Assembly: GCA_038276395.1 (NCBI GenBank)
Contig: JBBQAA010000078.1
Coordinates: 1-40,794 of the forward strand
Length of the DNA: 40,794 nt
DNA from: JBBQAA01 sp038276395
GTDB lineage: Bacteria; Actinomycetota; Thermoleophilia; Solirubrobacterales; Solirubrobacteraceae
Direction of reading: 5' to 3'
A program made the position numbers and the translations under genes. A model generated the notes under the pieces. That model had not been told where the DNA came from. It saw only the letters and a program-made list of their open reading frames with translations, and did not search any database. Positions 1 through 6,801 of this stretch are shown in pieces (within the stretch, counting starts at the first letter, position 1; each line of letters begins with the position of its first letter).

Positions 1-438
1 GCTTCGCCCCGGCGGAGCGGGCGACCATGCGTTCGACCTCGGCGTGCACGCGGCCGTGCTCGACGCGCCACGGCTCCGGTGAGCAGTGCAACGGGACGAT
101 CCACTCGATCTCCCCGGCATCCGTCCCCCGATCCTTCCAAGCCTCGTCCCGTGGCCGACGACGCGGGGTCGGGGGAAGTTCGTCGGGACCGGCGAGGTGG
201 GCCTCGCCGGGGATGGGCCCGTCGCCCACGGAGTAGTGCTCGTCCTCGCCGATCCTGAGGAGGACCCGGCCCGCTCGGGCGCGACCCCGGGCGACGGCCG
301 AGGCGGCCCCGAGATCGACCGCCTCGTCGCCCAGCCCAGAGTCGTCCTCCACATGCGCGGAGACCGCCCCGTGAACCACCCGTCGCCGGCCCGGTCGTCA
401 GCGAGGACGACGTCCTCGGCGATGAAGACCTGGCGCAC
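1..438 (-). CDS. Hypothetical protein, 3' end outside the window, probable frameshift
   Basis: I do not recognise the family. A GTG at 438 lies nine bases after the HNH stop codon and opens a frame reading MRQVFIAEDVVLADDRAGDG, which then degenerates into Arg/Pro/Ser-rich sequence. From about 379 down to the window edge a different minus frame looks coding: strong GC at third positions and mixed acidic, hydrophobic and aromatic residues, including IGEDEHYSVGDGPIPGE and EIEWIVPLHCSPEPWRVEHG. The simplest reading is one gene with a single frameshift near 378-402, either a real mutation or a sequence error. The alternative is a separate gene starting at GTG 377-379. It sits downstream of the HNH gene and probably shares its transcript. 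Function unknown. Confidence 0.45.
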   Translation of the reverse strand, partial: MRQVFIAEDVVLADDRAGDGWFTGRSPRMWRTTLGWATRRSISGPPRPSPGVAPERAGSSSGSARTSTTPWATGPSPARPTSPVPTNFPRPRVVGHGTRLGRIGGRMPGRSSGSSRCTAHRSRGASSTAACTPRSNAWSPAPPGRS

Positions 439-447
439 GCGGAGCCG

Positions 448-1017
448 CTACGCCGGGATGTACTGCCGCCAGCTCGCGGGGATCGTCGGGCTGGCGACCC
501 GGATGAAGACCTGGGGGCCGGGCACGTGGGGGGCGCGGCGGAGGGCCAGGCCCGAGTGCTTGAGCATCCGGTCGCCCTTGCGACGGTTGCACGGCGCGCA
601 GGAGGCGACGATGTTGCTCCAGCTCGAATCCCCGCCCTTGGAGCGCGGCACGACGTGGTCGACGGTCAGGTTCGAGCGGGCGCCGCAGTATTGGCAGGTC
701 CAGCCGTCGCGGGCGAACACCGCACGGCGGGTGATCTTGCGCCGGTGGGTGTCCCGCGGGACCCGGACGAAGGACACGAGGCGGATGACGGCGGGCAGCG
801 GCACGGTCACGCTCTCGCCGTGGACGGCCGCCTCGCCGTGCTCGAGCAGCTCGGCCTTGTCCTTGAGCAGGAGCACGATCGCGCGGCGCACCGTGCACAC
901 GTTGATCGGCTCGTAGGTGGCGTTCAGCACGAGCACCCGCCCAGAGACCCGACCGCGCCGCTGGTGCTCAGTCGGCGGCGCGGACCCGGCTGGACCTGGC
1001 GGGACGGTGACGCCCAT
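448..1017 (-). CDS. HNH endonuclease family protein
   Basis: A 189-residue protein. The N-terminal part (about 27-75) carries the segment VLVLNATYEPINVCTVRRA, common in actinobacterial HNH proteins. The HNH nuclease fold occupies about residues 95-160: a first zinc-knuckle pair CQYC, the DHVVPRSKGG core with the catalytic His, the N of WSNI, and a second pair CAPC followed by NRRKGDRM. Such proteins are metal-dependent DNA nucleases of uncertain cellular role. The next residues run to IPASWRQYIPA at the C-terminus. The ATG at 1017 was chosen because a TANNNT hexamer lies nine bases upstream and no Shine-Dalgarno is visible; a GTG before LVLNATYEP is the alternative. No methyltransferase or restriction partner is present, so I do not call it part of an R-M system. 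Confidence 0.88.
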   Translation of the reverse strand: MGVTVPPGPAGSAPPTEHQRRGRVSGRVLVLNATYEPINVCTVRRAIVLLLKDKAELLEHGEAAVHGESVTVPLPAVIRLVSFVRVPRDTHRRKITRRAVFARDGWTCQYCGARSNLTVDHVVPRSKGGDSSWSNIVASCAPCNRRKGDRMLKHSGLALRRAPHVPGPQVFIRVASPTIPASWRQYIPA

Positions 1018-1026
1018 GGGAGCGCC

Positions 1027-1032
1027 AGTGTA
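1027..1032 (-). promoter_or_regulatory. Candidate -10 (TACACT) for a leaderless HNH transcript
   Basis: On the minus strand TACACT ends nine bases before the ATG of the HNH gene, in the 23-base gap after pheA. Transcription starting 6-8 bases beyond it would begin at or just before the ATG. No convincing -35 is visible. Confidence 0.5.
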
Positions 1033-1040
1033 TTCGCCGC

Positions 1041-1889
1041 TCAGGCCGGATAGGAGCCGAGGAGCCGCACGCGCTCGGCGTGGCGCGCGAGACCGGTGAG
1101 CGCCTCGGCCACGGGCTCCTCCTCGGCGCGCCCGTCGAGATCGACGAAGAACATGTACTCGCCGAGCTCGCCGCGGCGGGGCCGGGACTCGATCCGCGTC
1201 AGGTTGACGCCGCGGAAGGCGAACTCGGAGAGGCAGCGCACGAGCCAGCCCGCCTCCCCCGTGCCCGCGCCCCAGAAGACGACCGAGGTGCGCCCCCGGG
1301 CGGCGGCGTCCGCCTCCGGTCCGGCGGGTGGCGCCGCGGGCGTGCGCGAGAGCCAGACGAAGCGGGTCTCGTTCTCCGCCTCGTCCTCGAGCCCGCGGGC
1401 GAGCACCCGCCCGCCGTAGAGCGAGGCGGCGAGCTCCGTGCCGATCGCCGCCCGGCGGCCGCCCTGCTCGGCCACTCGCCGCACGGCCTCGGCCGTCGAG
1501 GGGGAGAGCAGCAGGCGGGCGCCCGGGAGCCGCTCGCGCAGGAACCGTGCGCACTGACCCGCGGGCTGGGGATGGGTCAGGATCTCGTCGACCTCTCCGA
1601 GCTCGAGCGCTTCCCGGGCGATCAGGCAGAGGCGGACGGGCAGGACCTCCTCCCCGGTGATGACGACGTCCTCGGCGTCGAGGGCCAGCGTGTCGAGCGT
1701 GACCGTCACCGCGCCCTCGGTCGAGTTCTCGATCGGCACGAGCGCGCGGTCGAGCGTCCCGTCCTGCACGCCCATGATCGCCTCGCGCACGGTGGGCAGC
1801 GGCACGAGCTCGTCGCCCTCGGCCCGGCCCGAGGCGCGCACCGCCGCCTCGGAGAACGTGCCGGCGGGCCCGAGGTGGCCCGTGCGCAT
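1041..1889 (-). CDS. pheA: Prephenate dehydratase
   Basis: A 282-residue monofunctional prephenate dehydratase, which converts prephenate to phenylpyruvate (with loss of water and CO2) in phenylalanine biosynthesis in the cytoplasm. The catalytic domain shows the N-terminal GPAGTFSE signature, the VPIENSTEGAV substrate segment, and the conserved ENETRF motif near residue 170. A C-terminal ACT domain (about 195-280) contains NLTRIESRP, the phenylalanine-sensing motif, so feedback inhibition by phenylalanine is likely. There is no fused chorismate mutase domain, as is usual in Actinomycetota. Its ATG overlaps the TGA of the upstream DUF4446 gene (ATGA), so the two are translationally coupled and share the promoter before that gene. 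Full family length. Confidence 0.96.
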   Translation of the reverse strand: MRTGHLGPAGTFSEAAVRASGRAEGDELVPLPTVREAIMGVQDGTLDRALVPIENSTEGAVTVTLDTLALDAEDVVITGEEVLPVRLCLIAREALELGEVDEILTHPQPAGQCARFLRERLPGARLLLSPSTAEAVRRVAEQGGRRAAIGTELAASLYGGRVLARGLEDEAENETRFVWLSRTPAAPPAGPEADAAARGRTSVVFWGAGTGEAGWLVRCLSEFAFRGVNLTRIESRPRRGELGEYMFFVDLDGRAEEEPVAEALTGLARHAERVRLLGSYPA

Positions 1890-2404
1890 CAGCCCTCGGC
1901 GCCGGCGCCCGGGTCGAGGGCGGCGCGGACCGCCTCGTCCTCCTCGGGGGAGAGCTCGAGCTCCCCGCGCCCGTCGCGGATCGTCTTGGCGTACATCCGC
2001 GCGCTGTCGCGATGGTGGATCGAGGAGAGGACGACCCCCGAGCGCGTGGCGTCGAGGAGCGCCAGGGTGTGGGACTGCTGGCCGGACATCTCCCCGTAGG
2101 CGTCGTAGCGGACGAGCGCGCGATGGGCGATCGTCCCGTCGAGCCGTCCCTCGACCGTTCCCAGGCGCCCCTGCAGGTGGCCGACGGCGTCCTCCACGTA
2201 GGCGTGCAGGGCCTCGAAGTCCCGCCGCAGGTCGGCGGCGTGGGCGACGAGATCCCGGTTGCCGTCCGTCCCCAGCACGGCGCGCTGGGCGGCCCGCAGC
2301 CGCCGCAGGCGGAGTGCGAGCACGCCGGCCAGCACGAGCGCCACGAGCGCGACGCCGGCGGCGGCGAGGGCGACGATGCCCGTGGTCCCGGTCAGGTCGT
2401 GCAT
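1889..2404 (-). CDS. DUF4446 family membrane-anchored protein
   Basis: A 171-residue protein with one N-terminal transmembrane segment (about residues 8-31), a coiled-coil-prone charged stretch (about 40-95), and a conserved C-terminal block including VRYDAYGEMSGQQSHTLALL and SIHHRDSARMYAKTI. That block matches my memory of DUF4446, a family of unknown function found in Gram-positive bacteria, often next to parAB or envelope genes. Here it is the first gene of a two-gene unit with pheA (ATGA overlap). The acidic tail (LSPEEDEAV) is typical. It probably sits in the membrane with the soluble part in the cytoplasm. No enzymatic motif is visible and a function cannot be given. Confidence 0.88.
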   Translation of the reverse strand: MHDLTGTTGIVALAAAGVALVALVLAGVLALRLRRLRAAQRAVLGTDGNRDLVAHAADLRRDFEALHAYVEDAVGHLQGRLGTVEGRLDGTIAHRALVRYDAYGEMSGQQSHTLALLDATRSGVVLSSIHHRDSARMYAKTIRDGRGELELSPEEDEAVRAALDPGAGAEG

Positions 2405-2412
2405 CGGCGGGG

Positions 2413-2418
2413 AGGATA
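2413..2418 (-). promoter_or_regulatory. Candidate -10 (TATCCT) for the DUF4446-pheA unit
   Basis: On the minus strand TATCCT ends eight bases before the ATG of the DUF4446 gene, in a 96-base intergenic gap. There is no Shine-Dalgarno between them, as expected for a leaderless start. Confidence 0.5.
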
Positions 2419-2500
2419 GGTCGGGCCCGCCGACCGGGTCCTCAGAAGGCCGGTCACGCCGGTGGCGGCCGACGCACCCGGCTCGATCCGCACGACGTTC

Positions 2501-3637
2501 TCAGCGCGTGAAGAGGACCTGGAAGGTCTGGGAGTTGTTGTCGGTCTTCTTCTCGCCCGGGACGGGCAGCACGGCGGCCGTCAGGGTGGCGACCGTGCCG
2601 ATGCTCGGCTTGCGCGCGAGCGGGATGGCGGCCGTGGCCTCCTGTCCCGCCGTGGTCGTCGGCAGCGTCTTCGTCACGACCTGCCGCGGCCCGGCGCCGG
2701 TCAGGGTCAGCCGGATCCTGACCCGGGTCTCGTCGTTCTGCCCCTGGTTCTGGATCTTCACGCTGAACGTCGGCGAGGCGGCGGGCACCCGCGCCACCGC
2801 GCCCGGCGTGAGCGTCGTGGCGCCGGCCGAGACGGCGCTGAGCGCGTGGCCGTGGGTGCCGGGCGCGATCGCCCCGCCGCCCCCGCCCGAGGTGCTCGCG
2901 CCGAGCTGGGCGGCGGTGTAGGTGGGGTCGAGCCAGGCGCCGTCGCGCAGGAAGGTCGAACGCGCGACCTCGACCCCGGTCGTACCGCCGACGTTGATGC
3001 CCCCGCTCGTCAGCGCGGTCGTGACCAGCGGGATCACCCGCTGGCTCCAGATGACGTCCGAGGTGTCGAAGTTCCGCATCTCGCCCGCGATCCGGCGCAC
3101 GGCCGCGCCCCCGTTCGTGCCGCCGAGGGCCGGCTGCAGGAGCCGGGCGATGTCGGCCACGCCGTTGCGCCGGAACTCGAGCACGAGCAGCGCGTCGCGC
3201 TGCGCCTCGACGAGGGAGCCGGGCACGTCGAGGCGCTCGGCCCGCTGTAGGTCGTCGTCGGCCTGGACCTTGAGGTTGTTGACCTGGTTCTGCAGGTCGA
3301 TGCTCTTCGTCCGCCCGCTCCCCGCGCCCCTGAGCAGGGCGAACAGCGGCTTTGAGACGTTCTGGTCCGACCCCTGGACGATGGCCGAGATGTCACGCGC
3401 GTAGGAGCGCAGCGCGCGCTCGGCGGCCGAGTCCGAGCAGGACTTGATGCCGAGCACGACGATGATGAGGAACACGAGGGCGATGGCGCCGGCCACGAGC
3501 TGGCGGCGGCGCACCTCCTCCGTGCGGGGCGGGCCCGCGGAGCCTCCCCGCCGGGGCCGCGGGCCGCCTCCGCGGCCGGAGCCTCGTGGTCGCCGGGGGA
3601 CGCGTCGGGTCTCTTCGGCGTCGTCGAAGAAGGACAG
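2501..3637 (-). CDS. Membrane-anchored secreted protein with C-terminal CARDB-like domain, probable CTG start
   Basis: Family not named. From the CTG at 3637 the protein has 378 residues: an N-terminal cytoplasmic tail (SFFDDAEETRR, then Arg/Gly/Pro-rich), one transmembrane helix (LVAGAIALVFLIIVVLGI), a helical extracytoplasmic region with many Arg/Asp/Leu, a Gly-rich linker, and a C-terminal beta domain of about 110 residues (SPTFSVKIQNQGQNDE through DNNSQTFQVLF) that resembles CARDB/Ig-like adhesion modules. Coding-like sequence continues upstream of the first GTG (3514), whose purine-rich tract touches it with no spacing. In contrast AGGAG (3647-3651) sits nine bases before CTG 3637, so CTG is the better start; the in-frame TAG is just beyond. 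It diverges from the kinase gene at 3753. Function unknown; the surface topology suggests an envelope role. Confidence 0.75.
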   Translation of the reverse strand: MSFFDDAEETRRVPRRPRGSGRGGGPRPRRGGSAGPPRTEEVRRRQLVAGAIALVFLIIVVLGIKSCSDSAAERALRSYARDISAIVQGSDQNVSKPLFALLRGAGSGRTKSIDLQNQVNNLKVQADDDLQRAERLDVPGSLVEAQRDALLVLEFRRNGVADIARLLQPALGGTNGGAAVRRIAGEMRNFDTSDVIWSQRVIPLVTTALTSGGINVGGTTGVEVARSTFLRDGAWLDPTYTAAQLGASTSGGGGGAIAPGTHGHALSAVSAGATTLTPGAVARVPAASPTFSVKIQNQGQNDETRVRIRLTLTGAGPRQVVTKTLPTTTAGQEATAAIPLARKPSIGTVATLTAAVLPVPGEKKTDNNSQTFQVLFTR

Positions 3638-3752
3638 GGGCTCAGACTCCTAGGGGCAGGAAGATCGGGGGAAGTATGACCGGATCGGCGGCGGAGCGGG
3701 TCGTGCCGTGGGCAGGGAGACCCCCTGCGAACGTCGAAGTTCGCCGCCGGCC

Positions 3753-5504
3753 ATGGATCTCCTCGCCCCGGCGCCCGCGCGTGTGCTCGACCGCTACGTC
3801 CTCGAGCGCCGGCTCGGCTCGGGCGGCTTCGGCACCGTGTGGCAGGCGCGCGACGAGCGGCTCGAGCGCGCGGTGGCGATCAAGATCGTCCCGCGCGAGC
3901 GCGTGGACGAGGGGCACTGGCGGGAGGCGCTGGCCACCGCCCGGCTCTCCCACCCGGCGATCGTCGCGCTCTATGAGGCGGGCACCGACGCCGGGGCGGC
4001 CTATCTCGTCTCCGAGCTCGTGCGCGGGGAGACGCTCGCCGCCCTGCTCGCCGAGCGCGCGCTGTCGGATCGGGACGTGGGGCTCATCGGGCTCGCCCTG
4101 GCCGACGGGCTGCTGCACGCGCACCGCCAGGGCGTGATCCACCGCGACGTCAAGCCCGCCAACGTCATCGTGCCCGAGTCCCTGCGGGCGGGGCAAGCCG
4201 CGGCGAAGCTCACGGACTTCGGCGTCGCCCACGTCGCCGGCGGCGAGGAGGCCACGCGCACGGGGGACGTCGTCGGCACCCTCGCCTACATGGCGCCCGA
4301 GCAGGCCGACGGGCGCCGGGTGACCCCGGCCGTCGATCTCTACGCGCTCGCCCTCGTGCTCTACGAGGGCCTGGCGGGAACGAACCCGGTCCGCGGGCGG
4401 ACGCCCGCGGCGACGGCGCGGCGGGTGGGGGCGCGCCTGCCGCCGCTCGGCCGCCGCCGCCGCGAGCTCTCGCGCCCGCTGGCCGCGGCGATCGACCGCG
4501 CCCTCGACCCGCGCCCGGAGCGCCGCGGGACGGTGGGGGAGCTCCGCGACGCGCTCGGGGCGGCGCTCCCGAACCTCGAGGACGCGCTCGGCGGCTCCGC
4601 TGCGCCCGAGGAGACGCTCGCGTGGGACGACCCCCCGCCCCCGCGACGGGAGCCGTTCCTGCCGGACCGAGGCGAGGCGGCTGCGCCCCGGCCGCCCCGC
4701 GTCCGCGCACGCCCCGTCGCTCCGCCCGCGCGTGCCCTGGCCGCGCTCGGCGCCGGGGGGCTCACCGCGCTCGGGGCCGTCGCCGTCGCCTCGCCGCCCG
4801 CGACCCCCGCGGCGCTGGCGATCCTCGCCGGCGTGGCGTGCGGCCTGCTGCCGCGCCTGGGCTGGCTGCTCGGCGGGCTCACCGCGCTCGGCTGGCTGGC
4901 CACGGCCGGGGGCGCCCCCGGCGCGGCGCTGCTCCTCGCGCCGGCCCTGCTCGCGCCCCTGCTCCTGCTCCCCGCCGCACCGGGGCTCCTGGCCGCGCCC
5001 GCGCTCGCCCCGCTCCTCGGCCTCGCCGGGCTCGCCTCCGTCTTCCCGCTCCTCGCTGGACAGGCGCGGAGCGCCTATCGCCGGGCCGCGCTCGGCGCGC
5101 TCGGCGCCGTCGTGCTCGCCCTGGCCGAGCCGCTCCTCGGCCGGCGCCTGCTCGCCGGCCCACCGCCGTCCGCCCCCGCTCCGCACGCCTTCGCGGGCTC
5201 GGCGGCGCGGGCGTTCCACGACGTCCTCTCCCCGCTCCTCTCCGATTCGCTGCTCCTCCCGGCGCTGCCGTGGGCGCTGGCCGCGCTCGCCCTGCCCTGG
5301 CTCGTGCGTGGCCGCTCGCTCGGCGCGGACGCCGCGGGCGCGGTCGTGTGGTCGCTGGCGCTGAGCGCCGGGACGATCGCCGCGGCCCCGGCGGCGGGCG
5401 CCGAAGCGGCCCTCGGCGCTGCCCTCGCCGGGATCGGCGCGCTCGCCCTCACCGCCTTCCGGGCCCCTCCCTCCCTCCCCGCTCGCGCGCCCGGAGCCTC
5501 CTAG
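3753..5504 (+). CDS. Serine/threonine protein kinase with polytopic membrane C-terminus
   Basis: A 583-residue kinase. The N-terminal catalytic domain (about residues 13-270) has the Gly loop GSGGFGTVW, the ATP-binding Lys in VAIKIV, catalytic loop HRDVKPANV, DFG in LTDFGVAH, and the APE equivalent MAPEQ, so it should be active. After a Pro/Arg-rich linker the C-terminal half (about 325-575) is almost entirely Ala/Leu/Gly hydrophobic, with roughly eight or more membrane segments and short loops such as GWLLGGLTALGW. This is unlike the single-helix, PASTA-tailed PknB. It is first in the fhaA-fhaB-pstP-rodA-pbpA-pknB-ddl cluster, so envelope synthesis or division control is likely. The start is ATG 3753; coding look fades upstream and no clear Shine-Dalgarno is seen. 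Confidence 0.9.
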   Translation: MDLLAPAPARVLDRYVLERRLGSGGFGTVWQARDERLERAVAIKIVPRERVDEGHWREALATARLSHPAIVALYEAGTDAGAAYLVSELVRGETLAALLAERALSDRDVGLIGLALADGLLHAHRQGVIHRDVKPANVIVPESLRAGQAAAKLTDFGVAHVAGGEEATRTGDVVGTLAYMAPEQADGRRVTPAVDLYALALVLYEGLAGTNPVRGRTPAATARRVGARLPPLGRRRRELSRPLAAAIDRALDPRPERRGTVGELRDALGAALPNLEDALGGSAAPEETLAWDDPPPPRREPFLPDRGEAAAPRPPRVRARPVAPPARALAALGAGGLTALGAVAVASPPATPAALAILAGVACGLLPRLGWLLGGLTALGWLATAGGAPGAALLLAPALLAPLLLLPAAPGLLAAPALAPLLGLAGLASVFPLLAGQARSAYRRAALGALGAVVLALAEPLLGRRLLAGPPPSAPAPHAFAGSAARAFHDVLSPLLSDSLLLPALPWALAALALPWLVRGRSLGADAAGAVVWSLALSAGTIAAAPAAGAEAALGAALAGIGALALTAFRAPPSLPARAPGAS

Positions 5505-5507
5505 CAT
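5502..5507 (+). promoter_or_regulatory. Candidate -10 (TAGCAT) ahead of fhaA, overlapping the kinase stop codon
   Basis: The TAG stop of the polytopic kinase is the first half of the TAGCAT hexamer. The fhaA ATG is 33 bases further on and has its own purine tract (GGGAGGG, 5523-5529), so a transcript from here would carry a short leader, unlike the leaderless cases elsewhere. Confidence 0.3.
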
Positions 5508-5543
5508 GGCCCCCGGGACCCCGGGAGGGAACCACGGGCCATG
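5505..5543 (+). repeat. Inverted repeat enclosing the fhaA ribosome-binding region and start codon
   Basis: Perfect eight-base arms CATGGCCC (5505-5512) and GGGCCATG (5536-5543) flank a core that contains two self-complementary CCCGGG boxes (5512-5525 region). The right arm includes the fhaA ATG, and the loop holds its purine tract. In a read-through mRNA from the upstream kinase gene the start codon would be paired. Confidence 0.5.
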
Positions 5544-6299
5544 AGCGTGCTGAAGAACCTCGAGCAGAAGATCGCCGGCCTCGTCGAGGGCACGTTCTCC
5601 CGTGCCTTCCGCTCGGAGGTCCGCCCGGTCGAGATCGCCCGCCGGCTCGCACGGGAGATGGACGAGCACCGCTCCCCCTCGCTCTCTCGCACCTACGTGC
5701 CCAACGAGTACACGGTCTACCTCTCGTCCGAGGACCGCGAGCGCTTCGCCGACTTCGAGTCCGAGGTGCGCGCGGAGCTCGCCGGCCACCTGCTCGAACA
5801 CGCGCGCAGCGAGCGCTACGCGCTCATCTCCCGCCCGGTGATCTCCTTCCGGACGGACTACCGCCTGCGCCTCGGCGAGTTCGGGATCCAGCCGCGCCAC
5901 GTGGAGGTCGGCGCGGCCCGCGACGAGGACGCCGCCCAGGGCGACGCCGGGCACACGATGGTCTACTCCGCCGCCGAGCGCCTGGCCGAGCCGCTCGAGG
6001 AGCGCGCGCGGACGCGGGACAGCCGGGCGATGCTGGAGCTCGAGGGGCGCACGGAGACGATCGGCGCGGCCGGCGCCGTGCTCGGGCGCTCGCGCGACTG
6101 CGAGGTCGTGCTCGCCGACGCCAACGTCTCGCGCCGCCACGCCGAGATCCGCCCGCGCGGCGGCTCCTGGGTGCTCACCGACCTCGGCTCGACCAACGGG
6201 GTGACCGTCAACGGGGTCGCCGTCGACCGCCCGCGCGTGCTCTCCCCCGGAGACGTGATCGAGCTCGGCACGACCTCCGTGACCTTCCGGGCGGCGTAG
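5541..6299 (+). CDS. fhaA: FhaA-type protein: DUF3662 plus FHA domain
   Basis: A 252-residue cytoplasmic adaptor. Residues 1-120 match the FhaA N-terminal domain (DUF3662; KNLEQKIAGLVEGTFSRAF, then RPVEIARRLAREMDEH). The C-terminal FHA domain (about 165-250) has the phosphothreonine-binding pattern LGRSRDCEVVL, SRRHAEI and LGSTNGVTVNG. In mycobacteria FhaA binds phosphorylated partners of the PknA/PknB kinases, including the pseudokinase region of MurJ. The linker between the two domains is short here (about 40 residues, against a long linker in M. tuberculosis). It lies 36 bases after the kinase gene and five bases before fhaB, in one transcription unit. The first ATG after the purine tract GGGAGGG was taken as the start. 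Confidence 0.94.
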   Translation: MSVLKNLEQKIAGLVEGTFSRAFRSEVRPVEIARRLAREMDEHRSPSLSRTYVPNEYTVYLSSEDRERFADFESEVRAELAGHLLEHARSERYALISRPVISFRTDYRLRLGEFGIQPRHVEVGAARDEDAAQGDAGHTMVYSAAERLAEPLEERARTRDSRAMLELEGRTETIGAAGAVLGRSRDCEVVLADANVSRRHAEIRPRGGSWVLTDLGSTNGVTVNGVAVDRPRVLSPGDVIELGTTSVTFRAA

Positions 6300-6303
6300 C
6301 TGG

Positions 6304-6801
6304 ATGCTCGAGCCTGTCTCCGTCGCGCTCAAGTTCGGCTTCCTCGCCGTTCTCTACCTGTTCCTCCTGTGGGTCGCGCGCTCCGCGCTCAAGGACCTGC
6401 GGGAGTCCGCGCGCGGCCCCGCCGGGGATTGGGGAGAGGCCGATCCCGGCGGCGACGCGACGGGCTTCCACGCCGCCTCAGAGCTCGGGGTCGCGCCCGC
6501 CGAGCACGATCGCGACCCGCGGCTCGTCGTCGAGGAGGCCTCCGGCTACGAGCGCGGGATGAGCTACGACGTCTCCGGCGGCGCCACGCTCGGCCGCGGC
6601 GACGTCGAGATACCGCTCGAGGACCCGTTCGCCTCCTCCCGCCACGCCCGGATCGTCGCCGAGGGGGCGGTGCTCGTGCTCGAGGACCTCGGCTCGACCA
6701 ACGGCACCTACCTGAACGGCGAGCCCCTGAGAGGACCCCAGCCGCTGCATGCGGGCGATCGCATCCGGATCGGCGACTCCGAGTTCGTCTTCGCGCTGTG
6801 A
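6304..6801 (+). CDS. fhaB: FhaB-type membrane-anchored FHA protein
   Basis: A 165-residue protein with one N-terminal transmembrane helix (about residues 9-27, KFGFLAVLYLFLLWVARSAL) and a C-terminal FHA domain (about 75-165) carrying LGRGDVEIPL, SSRHARI and LGSTNGTYLNG. It corresponds to FhaB/FipA of the mycobacterial cluster, a phosphothreonine reader linked to cell division. The usual N-terminal threonine kinase target is not obvious in the acidic linker. The gene follows fhaA by five bases and its TGA overlaps the GTG of the PP2C gene (GTGA), so translation is coupled. A shadow frame on the same strand crosses both genes but has no coding features. Confidence 0.93.
   Translation: MLEPVSVALKFGFLAVLYLFLLWVARSALKDLRESARGPAGDWGEADPGGDATGFHAASELGVAPAEHDRDPRLVVEEASGYERGMSYDVSGGATLGRGDVEIPLEDPFASSRHARIVAEGAVLVLEDLGSTNGTYLNGEPLRGPQPLHAGDRIRIGDSEFVFAL

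Noticed and set aside
398..898. Alternative minus-strand frame across the HNH gene
   Set aside because: Arg/Pro/Ala-rich shadow; the HNH motifs are in the other frame.
448..1017. HNH protein considered as a restriction enzyme or CRISPR-linked nuclease
   Set aside because: No methyltransferase, helicase or cas gene is near; the gene resembles a stand-alone HNH protein common in Actinomycetota.
2432..2455. GACCGG/CCGGTC inverted repeat between the DUF4446 gene and the membrane-protein stop
   Set aside because: Six-base arms with a 12-base loop are common by chance at this GC content, and no T-tract follows; too weak to call a terminator.
3642..6332. Very long minus-strand open frame opposite the kinase and FHA genes
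   Set aside because: It is the complement of high-GC coding sequence; its product is Arg/Gly/Glu-rich without domains, whereas the plus strand encodes clear kinase and FHA motifs.
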